Source: Gammaproteobacteria bacterium (lineage in GTDB: Bacteria > Pseudomonadota > Gammaproteobacteria > HK1). From it: a stretch of DNA of 64,000 bases. Positions within the stretch are counted from its first letter, which is position 1, and each line of letters begins with the position of its first letter. Positions 17,550-26,388 of the stretch are shown here, piece after piece. The stretch covers positions 197,457 to 261,456 of the forward strand of contig JAJEAD010000089.1 of NCBI GenBank assembly GCA_022824305.1, given 5' to 3'. The position numbers were made by a program, and so were the translations under genes. The notes beneath the pieces were generated by a model, which was given only the letters and a program-made list of their open reading frames with translations, was not told where the DNA came from and searched no databases.

Positions 17550-17736
17550 GGGCCATCTCCTCCGCGCGGTCGAGAGCCCGGGGCCGCGGCCCGAGCATGC
17601 GGTTCAGCTCGTCGCAAGGGTTCTCCGCGTCTTGGGCTGTTCACGAGGTGGCGGCAGGTATGGTTGTGTGGATTTCCATGTTGGGACAGAGACCTGGCCT
17701 GAGTCTCCGCAACAGGAAGTCGGCCCCGCGCCGCGC

Positions 17737-19344
17737 TTACACTCCCTTCGGGATCTCGGGCTTGCGCCGCGTGATGTAGTCCCGCAGCGCCTCGTCGATG
17801 GCGGGGTCCATGGGCGGCGCCTCGTACTCCTCGAGAAGCAGCTTCCAGATGCGGTTGGCGCGCTGGGTGGCGGTGAGGGAGCCGCGCTCCTGCCAGGTCT
17901 CGAAGTTGCTCCAGTCGGAGACCACGGGCGCGTAGAAGGCGGTCTCGTAGCGGGCGATGGTGTGGGTGGCCCCGAAGAAGTGGCCGCCGGGCGCCACTTC
18001 GGCGATCGCGTCGATGGCCAGGGTGTCTTCGTCCACCACGATCGGCTGCAGGTACTCCGCCATCATCTGCAGCATCTCCGCGTCGATGACGAGCTTCTCG
18101 AAGGAAGCGACGAGGCCGCCCTCGAGCCACCCGCCGCTGTGGGCGATCATGTTTCCGTGGCCGGTCACCGCGGCCCAAATCGACATCTCGCTCTCGTAGG
18201 CGGCCTGCGCGTCGACCACGTTCGACGCGTTGGTGTTGCTGGTGCGGTAGGGCACCCGGTAGCGGCGCGCGAGCTGGCCGCCCGCCTGCGTGGCCTTGAC
18301 GTACTCCGGAGTGCCGAAAGCGGGGGCGCCGCTCTTCATGTCGACGTTGGAAGTGAATCCTCCGTAGACCACGGGAGCGCCGGGGCGCACGACCTGGGCG
18401 AGCACCATGCCCGCGAGTGCCTCGGCGTTCTGCTGGGTCAGAGCGCCCGCGATGGTCGTCGGGGCCATCGCTCCGAGCAGAGTGAAGGGCGTGACCACCA
18501 CCGGCTGGCCGGCCTCCGCGAGCACCGTCAGGGCATCGGACATGCTCTCGTCGAGCTGACGGGGAGAGTTGGTGTTGATGTTGCCGAGGCCCACGACGTT
18601 TTCGGGAAGCTCCGCGTAGTCGAGGCCGTGCACGATGCACAGCATCTCCAGCGCGTCGCGGGCCCGGAAGCCCCCGAGCATCGATGCGCTCCAGACCTTG
18701 TCGTGACAGGTGATGGCGGCGTAGCACTTGTCGAGATGACGGCTCTCCGCCGGCAGGTCGAGGGGCTCGAAGGGACTCGCTCCGCCCGCGTGCAGGATGT
18801 CGAAACACTGCACCAGGCGCAGGAAGTCGCACATCTCCGCGTAGGTGCCCGCCCTCCGGCCGCGGTCGGTGTCGGAAACGAAGGAAGGACCGCCTACCGG
18901 GTAGAAGTTGATGTGGTTTCCGCCGAGCGTCACGGACTTTGCGGGATTGCGCGCCCGGATGGTGACCTCGGGAGGCGCGAGCGCCATGTACTCCTCCACC
19001 ATGGAGGGGTCGAAGCGCACCATCATCTCTTCGTGGTCGACGCTGGCGCCGGCGCGCTCGAGCCGACTCCGGGCATCGGAACCGAGCACCTTCATCCCGA
19101 TCTCCGCCAGCACCCGCAGCGATGCCTGGTGAATCGCCTCGATCTGGTCCGCGCTCAGGACTTCGACCGGGGGAAGAGGATTGACGAGGTCCCGCCACGG
19201 AAGGCGAGGCACCCCGGTGCTCGGGGCCCGGCGCTCCCGGCGACGGCGCCTGCCCGCCGCCACCTCAGGCTCTCCCCTGCCGCGCGCGGAAGGCGATGCA
19301 TCGAGTGCGCCCCCGGGACGCGACGCCCGGCGCTTCCGACGCAT
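17737..19344 (-). CDS. MttB-family (trimethylamine methyltransferase-like) protein, non-pyrrolysine
   Basis: Member of the MttB superfamily (COG5598), TIM-barrel methyltransferases that demethylate quaternary amines such as glycine betaine (MtgB), proline betaine or carnitine and pass the methyl group to a corrinoid protein. Visible: ALAPPEVTIRARNPAKSV, GGNHINFYPVGGPSFVSDTD, PTTIAGALTQQNAEALAGMV, and YRTSNTNASNVVDAQAAYES. The frame is open for 535 codons with no amber, so it belongs to the non-pyrrolysine group. ATG 19344 has AAGG six bases upstream; the first 45 residues are Arg-rich and low complexity. No corrinoid protein or reactivase is nearby in the window, which is unusual. Confidence 0.9.
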   Translation of the reverse strand: MRRKRRASRPGGALDASPSARGRGEPEVAAGRRRRRERRAPSTGVPRLPWRDLVNPLPPVEVLSADQIEAIHQASLRVLAEIGMKVLGSDARSRLERAGASVDHEEMMVRFDPSMVEEYMALAPPEVTIRARNPAKSVTLGGNHINFYPVGGPSFVSDTDRGRRAGTYAEMCDFLRLVQCFDILHAGGASPFEPLDLPAESRHLDKCYAAITCHDKVWSASMLGGFRARDALEMLCIVHGLDYAELPENVVGLGNINTNSPRQLDESMSDALTVLAEAGQPVVVTPFTLLGAMAPTTIAGALTQQNAEALAGMVLAQVVRPGAPVVYGGFTSNVDMKSGAPAFGTPEYVKATQAGGQLARRYRVPYRTSNTNASNVVDAQAAYESEMSIWAAVTGHGNMIAHSGGWLEGGLVASFEKLVIDAEMLQMMAEYLQPIVVDEDTLAIDAIAEVAPGGHFFGATHTIARYETAFYAPVVSDWSNFETWQERGSLTATQRANRIWKLLLEEYEAPPMDPAIDEALRDYITRRKPEIPKGV

Positions 19345-19693
19345 CCGCGCCTTCTCTCCACCGTGGCGCGTGCCGCGACGGGCGACCGTCCATGCGTCTC
19401 ATGTCCTTGCTCCCCCTGGTGTTGGGCGCGATTCTACGGAATAGTCGCCGGGCGCACAGGCGCGCGTCTTCCGGCTTCCGAAAGGCGCTCAGGGGCGCTC
19501 GCCGGTCCGTCGCATCGGGGGCTCGCTCGTGGGAGCGAAGGCTCCCGCCCGTCGGGAACCCGCCCCTTCGCTTCGCTCGGCGCCGCGATGCGCTCCGGGG
19601 AGTGCCCGGTGCCCCACGCCGGTCCCGGACGCTACACTTCCGCCCCGATTGCGCTCCGATCCCCCCTGGCGCCGCGGCGACGGGATTCGCTCC
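19345..19693. other. Divergent intergenic region, MttB-like/LLM
   Basis: 349 bases separating two divergent genes. The sequence is as GC-rich as the coding regions and open frames cross it on both strands, but none resembles a known protein. No operator-like dyad or clear promoter was recognised. Confidence 0.5.
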
Positions 19694-20746
19694 ATGAAGT
19701 TCTGCGTGCAACTGTCCCCCTACCTTCCCGATGCCGATTACGGCGGCAAGCGCCTGCTCGACGACATGATGGAGCACGCGGTGCTCTGCGACCGGCTCGG
19801 CTTCGAGTCGGTGTCGCTCACCGAGCACCATCTCATCAACATTCTGCTGATGCCGGCGCCCCTGCAGTTCGCGATCAAGATCGCGGACGCCACCTCGCAT
19901 CTCAAGATCATGATCGCGGTGTCCGTGCTCCCGATCCACGACATGCGGGTATTCGCCGGGGAAGTGGTGGTGGCCGACATCTTCACCGACGGCCGGCTGC
20001 TGCTCGGCGTGTCCCGAGGCGCGTTTCCCTTCGAGATGTCTCGTCTCGGCGTGCCCATCGAGACGAGCCGGGAGAAGTTCGACGAATCTCTCGACGTGCT
20101 GCAGGCCCTGCTGTCGCGCGAGGAAGTCTCGTGGGAGGGCAAGAACTATCGCTTCGATCCGCTGACCATCATGCCTCGTCCGATTCGCCAGCCGATGCCC
20201 ATCATGATGGCGGCGGCGACTCCGGAATCGATCTATCACTGCGCACGCCGCGGATTTCACGTGCAGACCACGCCGCTGTCCGGCGACCGCCAGCTCGTGA
20301 TCGACCAGATCGAGGCCTTTCACCGCGCCCGGGGGGAGCTCGGAGAGGCCGGCCGGCACCTGACGCTGTCCCTCTCCCGAATCGGTCTCGTCACTCGCGG
20401 CCCGGAGCACAAGCGCCGTGCCCTGCGCACCGCCTATCACTACTACAGCCAGTTCGACAACGTGTTCACTGGCCCCGGCATCGTGCGCAACGGCTTCATC
20501 GAGGCGCTGCCGCGCGAGCAGAGCATCGAGCAACTGGACGACAACCTCCTGATCGGTCCGCCCTCCGAGATCGCGGACAAGCTGGCGCTCTACGCCGAGC
20601 GAGGCGTCGATCGTTTCGTGCTCAATCCCAACTTCGGCGCCGGCCAGCAGGAAATGCTCGACACCATCTCGTGCTTCGCCGAGGAGATCGTTCCACTCTT
20701 CCGGGACGAGCGGGCGGCGGGTTGCGGGGCCAGGGCGCGAGGCTGA
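19694..20746 (+). CDS. Luciferase-like (LLM class) flavin-dependent oxidoreductase
   Basis: FMNH2- or F420-type (beta/alpha)8 barrel monooxygenase of the bacterial luciferase superfamily, 350 residues. Features: FESVSLTEHHLINILLMPAP (substrate/flavin-proximal His pair), LKIMIAVSVLPIHD, DIFTDGRLLLGVSRG, PLTIMPRPIRQPMPIMMAAA and a C-terminal LIGPPSEIADKLALYAERGV gating segment. ATG 19694. Divergent from the MttB-like gene and convergent with the molybdopterin dehydrogenase. A partner flavin reductase is not adjacent. Substrate unknown; oxidation of small amines or sulfonates is typical for such enzymes in catabolic islands. Confidence 0.9.
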   Translation: MKFCVQLSPYLPDADYGGKRLLDDMMEHAVLCDRLGFESVSLTEHHLINILLMPAPLQFAIKIADATSHLKIMIAVSVLPIHDMRVFAGEVVVADIFTDGRLLLGVSRGAFPFEMSRLGVPIETSREKFDESLDVLQALLSREEVSWEGKNYRFDPLTIMPRPIRQPMPIMMAAATPESIYHCARRGFHVQTTPLSGDRQLVIDQIEAFHRARGELGEAGRHLTLSLSRIGLVTRGPEHKRRALRTAYHYYSQFDNVFTGPGIVRNGFIEALPREQSIEQLDDNLLIGPPSEIADKLALYAERGVDRFVLNPNFGAGQQEMLDTISCFAEEIVPLFRDERAAGCGARARG

Positions 20747-20819
20747 ACCCCCGCGGGAATCTCCCGGCGCCCGGACCGGTCCATTTCGGTCCCGGCATTC
20801 CTCCTTCCGCCGGTGAGGC

Positions 20820-23066
20820 TCACCGGGGTTTCTCCTCCGATGTCGTCGCCCCTCGCATGGCCCTCCAGACCGCCTCCGGCAATACCGGCATGTCGATGTC
20901 CTGAGTGCCGATCGCATGCGCCACCGCATTGACGACGGCGGCCGGCGCGCCGATGGCCCCGACCTCGCCCACCCCTTTCGGCTCCAGTGCCGTCCCTTCG
21001 TGCCCCGGGCACCAGGCCGTATCGAAGGACGGGAGATCCCCGGCGCGCGGCATGGCGTAGTCGAGGAAGGAGCCGCTCAGGAGCTGACCGCCCTCGCGCT
21101 CGTAGACGCCGTGCTCGAGCATCGCCTGCCCTATTCCCTGAGCCGCGCCGCCATGGATCTGGCCGCGCGCGATGGCATCGTCGTGCACCTTGCCGATGTC
21201 GTCCGTGGTGGTGAAGGAGACGAGCGCCACCCGTCCCGTCTCGGGGTCCACCTCCACCTCCGCCACGAACACTCCGGCGGGAAAGGTCGCGTCCGCACGG
21301 GCGGCGCTCGCCCTCCCCGCGCAACCGTCAGCACTCGAGGGCAGCGAGCGCGCGAGCTCGAGGAGAGACACCGCCCGATCCGTTCCGGAGATGAGGAAGC
21401 GGCCGGCCGAGTACTCGAGGTCGGCCTCGGCCGCTTCGAGGTGTCTTGCGGCCTGCTTGCGGGCACGGTCGAGGAAGACCTCCGCCGCCCGGAGGATGGT
21501 GACCCTTCCGAGCACCAGGGAGGAAGAACCGCCGGAGCCGGCGCCTCCGGGAAGCCGGTCGGAGTCCCCCTGCCGGACCCGGATGCGCTCCGGCTCGATG
21601 CCGAGGCGCTCCGCGAGCACGCGGGCGAACGAAGTGGCGTGGCCCTGTCCGGAATCCTGAGTCCCGCAGCGGATCTCCACGTCGCCCGTGGAAAGGAGTC
21701 GGATCTCCACGTGCTCGCGTCCTTCCGCCGCGGTGCCGTGAAGGTAGAAGGAGAGCCCGATGCCGCGCCGGCGCCCCCGCGCTCGCGCCTCCTCCCGCCG
21801 AGCGGAGAAGCTCGCCCATCCCGAGCGCCGGAGCGCGTGCTCGAGCAGTCGGGGAAAGTCGCAGTCCCGGCAGGTGCGCCCGTTCGGGTTGGTGTAGGGC
21901 ATCTCCCCGGCGGCCACGAGGTTCAGTCGCCGGAGCGCGATGGGGTCGATGCCGTTCTCCCGGGCGGCGAGCTCCACCAGCCGTTCCACGAGGTACACCA
22001 TCTCCGGGGTTCCGGCCCCCCGGTAGGCCTCCACCGGCGCGCTGTGCGTGAGCACCGCGCGCACCGCGAGATGCGCGGCCGGGATGCGGTAGACGTGGCC
22101 GAGCAGCTTGGCGTAGCCGTGGGTCGCGGTGCTCGGCCCGTAACCGGTGAGGTAGGCCCCCAGGTTGGCCCGGGTCGAGATGCGCAGCGCGAGCATGCGG
22201 CCCTGCGCGTCCAGGGCGAGCTCGGCCCGGCTTCGGTGGTCCCGCGCGTGGGCGTCGGCGAGAAATGCCTCTCCCCGTTCCGCCACCCAGCGCACCGGGC
22301 GGCCGAGCGCCCGGGCCGCGAAGAGCACCAGGCCCTGCTCCGGGTACACCGCGAACTTCATTCCGAAGCCGCCTCCCACGTCGGGAGTGCGCACGCGAAG
22401 GCGCTCCGGAGGGACTCCGAGCACCGGCCCGGCCAGCATCGAGCGCACGAGATGCACGCCCTGGCAGGGGGTATGCAGGGTGTAGCGGCCGCTGCCGGAA
22501 TCGTAGAAGCCGAGCGCGCTTCGCGTTTCCAGCGGGTTGACGATGACCCGGTTGTTGGTGAGCGACAGCGTGGTGACCCGGGCAGCCCGGTCGAAGGCGG
22601 ATCGGGTTGCCGCCGCGTCCCCGGCCTCCCAGTCGAAGCAGCGCGCGGCGGGATCGTCGAGATCCATCTTCGCGGGAAGCGGCCGATAGTCGATCTCGAT
22701 CTTCTCGGCGGCGTCGCGGGCGGCGTCTATCGACTCCGCGACCACCATCGCGACGCCGTCTCCCGCGTAGCGCACGGTCTCGGCGGCGAGCAGCCGCCAC
22801 TCGGGGGCGTGGAGCGGGGCGCCGTCGCTCGTCTCGATCTCCGCCCGGCATGGCAGGGCGCCGATCCCCGCCGAAACGAGGTCGCGCCCGGTGAACACGG
22901 CGGCGACTCCGTCGCTGCCCGCCGCCTCGTCGACGACTATGCGGCCGAGAGTGGCGTGCGCATGGGGGGAGCGCACGATGCAGGCCTGCAGGGCATCCGG
23001 AGCGTCGAGATCGCTGGTGTAGCGTCCTTCCCCACGCAGGTGGCGGGCGTCCTCGCGCCGCTTCAC
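20820..23066 (-). CDS. Xanthine dehydrogenase/CoxL-like molybdopterin-binding large subunit
   Basis: Large catalytic subunit of the molybdenum hydroxylase family. Residues 1-20 match the usual start (REDARHLRGEGRYTSDL), followed by VRSPHAHATLGRI, the molybdopterin contacts RTPDVGGGFGMKF (about 228-240), EAYRGAGTPEMVY (about 345), GTQDSGQGHATSF and the catalytic Glu in GVGEVGAIGAPAAVVNAV (about 697). AYRGAG rather than AYRCSFR excludes form I CO dehydrogenase. GTG 23066 overlaps the upstream TauD-type stop by 4 bases. 748 residues, near full length. The FAD and [2Fe-2S] subunits expected in such complexes are missing from the neighbourhood. Confidence 0.88.
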   Translation of the reverse strand: MKRREDARHLRGEGRYTSDLDAPDALQACIVRSPHAHATLGRIVVDEAAGSDGVAAVFTGRDLVSAGIGALPCRAEIETSDGAPLHAPEWRLLAAETVRYAGDGVAMVVAESIDAARDAAEKIEIDYRPLPAKMDLDDPAARCFDWEAGDAAATRSAFDRAARVTTLSLTNNRVIVNPLETRSALGFYDSGSGRYTLHTPCQGVHLVRSMLAGPVLGVPPERLRVRTPDVGGGFGMKFAVYPEQGLVLFAARALGRPVRWVAERGEAFLADAHARDHRSRAELALDAQGRMLALRISTRANLGAYLTGYGPSTATHGYAKLLGHVYRIPAAHLAVRAVLTHSAPVEAYRGAGTPEMVYLVERLVELAARENGIDPIALRRLNLVAAGEMPYTNPNGRTCRDCDFPRLLEHALRRSGWASFSARREEARARGRRRGIGLSFYLHGTAAEGREHVEIRLLSTGDVEIRCGTQDSGQGHATSFARVLAERLGIEPERIRVRQGDSDRLPGGAGSGGSSSLVLGRVTILRAAEVFLDRARKQAARHLEAAEADLEYSAGRFLISGTDRAVSLLELARSLPSSADGCAGRASAARADATFPAGVFVAEVEVDPETGRVALVSFTTTDDIGKVHDDAIARGQIHGGAAQGIGQAMLEHGVYEREGGQLLSGSFLDYAMPRAGDLPSFDTAWCPGHEGTALEPKGVGEVGAIGAPAAVVNAVAHAIGTQDIDMPVLPEAVWRAMRGATTSEEKPR

Positions 23067-24070
23067 GCCCCTTCCGCCACCCAGCTCCGGTCCTCGCCGG
23101 CATAGAGCTCGCCGGGGTTGCCCCACACCGTGGTCCGCCACATGAGCCGTTCGTGACGCGCGGCGTCGAACCAGGTCGCGCAGTGCGCCAGGCAGCGGTT
23201 GTCGTAGACGATCAGATCGCCGTCATCCCACTCGTGCGCGTAGGTGAAACGGGGCTGGGTGAAGTGCGCCATCAGCTCGTAGAGGAGCGCCGCGCCCTCC
23301 CCGTCCGGACCCGGCTCCATGCCGGCGAAGGGCCCCAGAACCCAGTCCATCTGGCCGGACTCGCAGAGATACAGGGCGCGTCTTCCGGTCTCCGGGTGCA
23401 TGCGCACCACGGGCTGGCGTTGCGGCTGCTCGTGGGGGGCGAGGGGCCGAGGGGTCTTTCCCGCTCTCACCTCGTCCTCCGATCGTCCCCAGAAGGGATA
23501 GACGTGGATGCCGGCGAGATTCCCGATCTGCCCTTTCCGGTGCGGGGGCAGACTCTCGTAGGCGCCGCTTCCGTCGGCGAAGAGCGTCTGCCCCTGGCCC
23601 TTCGGACAGGCCTTCACCGCGTAGAACAGCGAAATGTCCGGTGGCGGGCGGCGGAAGCTCTGATCCGTGTGCCAGCCCCGCCGATGGGGAAACTGCACCG
23701 GCAGGGCGCCGTCCGCGGTGCGCGGGGGGTCGGGAGGCGCCGGCGGCTGCCGGCAGCTCGGCGGACGATTGCCGAGGACGTATATCTCCCCGTGCCGGGG
23801 GTGGATCATGTGAGATTCCGAGAGGGTCCGCCGGTAGTCCTCCACCTCGGGGCCGAAGAGGCGGCTCAGCCGCACCAGCATCTCCGGCTCCTTCGCGATC
23901 GCGTGGAGGGCGGGAAACAGGAGCGGGCCCCCGGCACGGTTGAGCAGATCGTTCAGGCGCCCCGGCTCCGCCTCGAATGCCGCGATGGCGCTCTTCGTAT
24001 CCCGATCGGGCGGGATGCGAAGCACGGCGCCGAAGGTGGAGCCGGGCAGAGGAGAAAGGTCTGGTTCCAT
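23063..24070 (-). CDS. TauD/TfdA-family Fe(II)/2-oxoglutarate dioxygenase
   Basis: Cytoplasmic dioxygenase that couples 2-oxoglutarate decarboxylation to substrate hydroxylation. The facial triad is His134-x-Asp136 in RGWHTDQSFRRPPPD and His296 in DNRCLAHCATWFDA; Arg312 in LMWRTTVWG binds 2-oxoglutarate. 335 residues, a little longer than TauD because of a proline-rich loop (residues 108-122). ATG 24070. Its stop overlaps the start of the molybdopterin subunit (GTGA), so the two are co-translated. Substrate could be a sulfonate, carboxylate or quaternary amine such as gamma-butyrobetaine; the sequence does not say which. Confidence 0.9.
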   Translation of the reverse strand: MEPDLSPLPGSTFGAVLRIPPDRDTKSAIAAFEAEPGRLNDLLNRAGGPLLFPALHAIAKEPEMLVRLSRLFGPEVEDYRRTLSESHMIHPRHGEIYVLGNRPPSCRQPPAPPDPPRTADGALPVQFPHRRGWHTDQSFRRPPPDISLFYAVKACPKGQGQTLFADGSGAYESLPPHRKGQIGNLAGIHVYPFWGRSEDEVRAGKTPRPLAPHEQPQRQPVVRMHPETGRRALYLCESGQMDWVLGPFAGMEPGPDGEGAALLYELMAHFTQPRFTYAHEWDDGDLIVYDNRCLAHCATWFDAARHERLMWRTTVWGNPGELYAGEDRSWVAEGA

Positions 24071-24332
24071 GAGCTGGCGAGTAATCCCGACTCGAGCACG
24101 GATTATTCGTCATTTGATCCCGAAGGTCACGACCGGGAGGATACGCGGCGCACCGGAACCCTCTTCCTCGGGAAGCGTGGCCATCGGCGCCCGGGCCGAT
24201 TACGCCGGCCGCCCCTGGCCACGATGGGTCACCGGTATGCGGTGGCCTCAGGCGCCAAGGGGGCACTGGCAGTGGGCCGCGCGGACCGGGAGGCGCTGAG
24301 GGGCGAGCCGAGTACAGGCGAATCGCGGGGCT

Positions 24333-24359
24333 CCCGGCCCCGCTCGGACGGGGGCCGGG
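24333..24359 (-). terminator. GC-rich hairpin 3 bases past rpoH stop
   Basis: Arms 24333-24341 (CCCGGCCCC) and 24351-24359 (GGGGCCGGG) form a perfect 9-bp stem with a 9-base loop, directly after the rpoH stop codon. No T-run follows on the minus strand, so it may act as an mRNA-stabilising end or a weak terminator rather than a classic intrinsic one. Confidence 0.4.
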
Positions 24360-24361
24360 GT

Positions 24362-25234
24362 TCAGGCCGGCGGCAACCCCGCTCCCGCACGCCGCTCGAT
24401 GGCGCCGCGAAGGCTCGCGAGCGCGCTCGCCTCGATCTGGCGCACGCGCTCGGCCGAGATTCCGTGTTCTTCGGCGAGCTCCCGCAGCTTCGCCTTCGGC
24501 TCCTGCAGCCAGCGCCGGGTGATGATGTCCCGGCTGCGCGCGTCGATCTTCTCGAGCGCCGCCGTCATGTGTTCCGATGCGTAGGCCGCCCACTCCGCCT
24601 CTTCGACGACGCTCCCGGGGTCGAAGCGACGGTCCTCGATGAACAGCGCCGGCGAGGCGCGCTCCTCCCCGCTTGCATCCTCGCTGCCGTCGAAGGCGGT
24701 GTCCTGGGAGGCCAGCCGACGTTCCATCTCCAGCACTTCCCCGGGCAGCACGCCGAGGTCTTTCGCCACCTCCTCCACTTCCTGCCGGGACAGCCACCCC
24801 AGACGCTTCTTCCGACTGCGCAGGTTGAAGAAGAGCTTGCGTTGCGCCTTGGTGGTGGCGATCTTGACCATTCGCCAGTTGCGGAGCACGTACTCGTGGA
24901 TCTCGGCCCGGACCCAGTGCACCGCGAAGGACACGAAACGCACGCCCACTTCCGGGTCGAATCGCTTGGCCGCCTTCATGAGACCGATGTTGCCTTCCTG
25001 GATCAGATCCTCGTGGGGAAGCCCGTAGCCCAGGTAGCCCCGGGTGATCTTCACCACGTAGCGGAGGTGGGATGTCACGAGCTGCCATGCCGCTTCGAGA
25101 TCCTGCTCCCGCCGGTAGCGGTCGGCGAGGCTTCGCTCCTCGTCCGCCGACAGGAGGGGGAAGTTGTTCACCGCGTGCAGGTATCCCTGCAGGTCGGCTC
25201 CGGGCATGGGCAGTCGTCGGGCAAGCGTCGCCAT
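24362..25234 (-). CDS. rpoH: RNA polymerase sigma-32 factor (heat shock)
   Basis: Alternative sigma factor directing heat-shock transcription. Region 2 reads EDLIQEGNIGLMKAAKRFDP and VRFVSFAVHWVRAEIHEYVL; the RpoH box KIATTKAQRKLFFNLR follows; region 4 has TRRWLQEPKAKLRELAEEHG and ISAERVRQIEASALASL. 290 residues, close to the E. coli length. ATG 25234 is supported because a sigma-32-type promoter at 25298-25325 would place the mRNA start about 55 bases upstream, excluding earlier in-frame codons. Upstream neighbour is a phosphoribosyltransferase, downstream the TauD-type gene; the usual ftsEX neighbours are absent. Confidence 0.95.
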   Translation of the reverse strand: MATLARRLPMPGADLQGYLHAVNNFPLLSADEERSLADRYRREQDLEAAWQLVTSHLRYVVKITRGYLGYGLPHEDLIQEGNIGLMKAAKRFDPEVGVRFVSFAVHWVRAEIHEYVLRNWRMVKIATTKAQRKLFFNLRSRKKRLGWLSRQEVEEVAKDLGVLPGEVLEMERRLASQDTAFDGSEDASGEERASPALFIEDRRFDPGSVVEEAEWAAYASEHMTAALEKIDARSRDIITRRWLQEPKAKLRELAEEHGISAERVRQIEASALASLRGAIERRAGAGLPPA

Positions 25235-25297
25235 CTGGATCGTTGCGCTCCTCGGGTCGTTCTCGGGGGGGAGGTCGAGTGTTTCGCTCCGAAGGAA

Positions 25298-25325
25298 AGA
25301 TGGGGTCCCGCTTTCGGAGTTCAAG
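25298..25325 (-). promoter_or_regulatory. Sigma-32 (heat-shock) promoter of rpoH
   Basis: On the minus strand the sequence reads CTTGAA (25325-25320), a 14-base spacer, then CCCCATCT (25305-25298). This is a near-perfect match to the sigma-32 consensus (CTTGAAA, 13-15 bases, CCCCATnT). Transcription would begin near 25290, giving a leader of about 55 bases before the rpoH ATG. It implies that rpoH is transcribed by its own product. Confidence 0.8.
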
Positions 25326-25757
25326 GCGCACGTTCGGGCCGCGGCGTCGCCGCCCGCCGGAGGGACCAGGGAGATCCTCGGGAGGGACTCCGATTGACGG
25401 ACACTTCCGTTCATCGCACTCACCTCAGGGCATCCGGTGTGAGTCGAGAGTGACAGCGCCGGCCTCGGACTGCACTTCGTAATCTCCGACATCTCCTCGG
25501 CAATTACCGATCCTCGAGCGTGACGGTGCGCCGGCTCGCGGAGCGGGCCCTCGTCGGGAGAAGCGCCTCCCCCTCGACGAGCAGCTCGCCCGCCGTGTCG
25601 TCGCGGGCGGCACGCGAGACCGGACTTCCGCGGAGGCACGGGAAACGGGCATCGGGGAGAGGCTCGGCCTCGCCGGGATTCCCTCGTGGGGGCCAATCCC
25701 CGAAGGGCAGCCGAGCGGTGGGAGGCGCTACGCCGGCCGGCCGGTCGATGCCCGCCG

Positions 25758-25773
25758 GCGGCGGATGCGCCGC
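25758..25773 (-). terminator. Hairpin after phosphoribosyltransferase gene
   Basis: A perfect 6-bp stem (GCGGCG/CGCCGC) with a 4-base loop starts 6 bases past the stop of the minus-strand phosphoribosyltransferase. Flanking CCGG blocks could extend the pairing. There is no T-run, so termination is only a possibility. Confidence 0.3.
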
Positions 25774-25779
25774 ACCGGG

Positions 25780-26349
25780 TCAGACGGAGTCCGGAAAGCG
25801 ATTCGCCTGTCGAAGGATTGCGTCGAGGCGGGGCCGGTGGCGCGCGATCTCGTCGTCGCTCAGACCTTCGAGCGAGTGGGGAAACTTGATCCACTCCTCG
25901 GTCTCGTGCAGGTAGTAGTCCGGCACGCGCGTGGTGAGGTTCCGCCCGGGCTTGTAGTACGGCACCGCGACCCTGATCTCGCGGGGGGCGTTCCTCCTCG
26001 CCTTCTCCCGGAGAATCTCGATCACCCGTTCGATGGTGTGGCCGGTGTCGTACACGTCGTCGACGATGAGCAGGCGGTCGTGGTGCTCGATGTTCTTCAC
26101 GAGATAGTTGAGCCCGTGCACCCGAACTTCCGAGGCACGCCCGTCGATCCCGCGGTAGGACGAAGTGCGGATGGCGATGTGGTCGGTGGCCACGCCGAAG
26201 TAGTCGAGCAGCTCCTGCACCGCGATGCCGATCGGGGCTCCGCCCCGCCAGATCGCAACGATGAAGCTCGGCCGGAATCCGCTTCCGAGCACTCGCCCTC
26301 CGAGCTCGAATGCGTCTTCGAGCAGCTCCTGGGCCCCGACATAGAGCAT
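25780..26349 (-). CDS. Phosphoribosyltransferase, HPRT-like (paralogue A)
   Basis: Type I phosphoribosyltransferase of 189 residues, probably salvaging a purine base or analogue with PRPP. The PRPP loop is RLLIVDDVYDTGHTIERV; other blocks are GSGFRPSFIVAIWRGGAPIG, DHIAIRTSSYRG and a C-terminal VPDYYLHETEEWIKFPHSLE. It is clearly paralogous to the divergent gene at 26389-27009, sharing the FRPxFIVxxWRGG, DHIxxRTS, LLIVDDVY, YYKPxRNLT and DYYLHET segments. ATG 26349 has no clear Shine-Dalgarno. Function as hypoxanthine-guanine phosphoribosyltransferase is inferred from the PRPP motif and length; the base specificity is not visible. Confidence 0.87.
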   Translation of the reverse strand: MLYVGAQELLEDAFELGGRVLGSGFRPSFIVAIWRGGAPIGIAVQELLDYFGVATDHIAIRTSSYRGIDGRASEVRVHGLNYLVKNIEHHDRLLIVDDVYDTGHTIERVIEILREKARRNAPREIRVAVPYYKPGRNLTTRVPDYYLHETEEWIKFPHSLEGLSDDEIARHRPRLDAILRQANRFPDSV

Positions 26350-26388
26350 CTTCGCCGCCGGCAGTTTACCCGTCCCTTGCGCTCCAGT

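Larger units (their letters stand above)
25235..25779. other. rpoH upstream region
   Basis: 545 bases between rpoH and the minus-strand phosphoribosyltransferase. It holds the sigma-32 promoter and, just after the upstream gene, a hairpin at 25758-25773. The rpoH frame remains open upstream, but the residues are low-complexity and lie before the predicted transcription start, so they are probably not translated. Nothing else was recognised. Confidence 0.6.

Noticed and set aside
17737..19344. Possible pyrrolysine (amber read-through) in the MttB-like gene
   Set aside because: No in-frame TAG occurs within 535 codons; the protein belongs to the non-pyrrolysine branch.
17230..20904. A 1224-codon open frame on the plus strand spanning the MttB-like gene antisense and the LLM gene in another frame
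   Set aside because: It covers two well-supported genes in wrong frames and has no recognisable domain.
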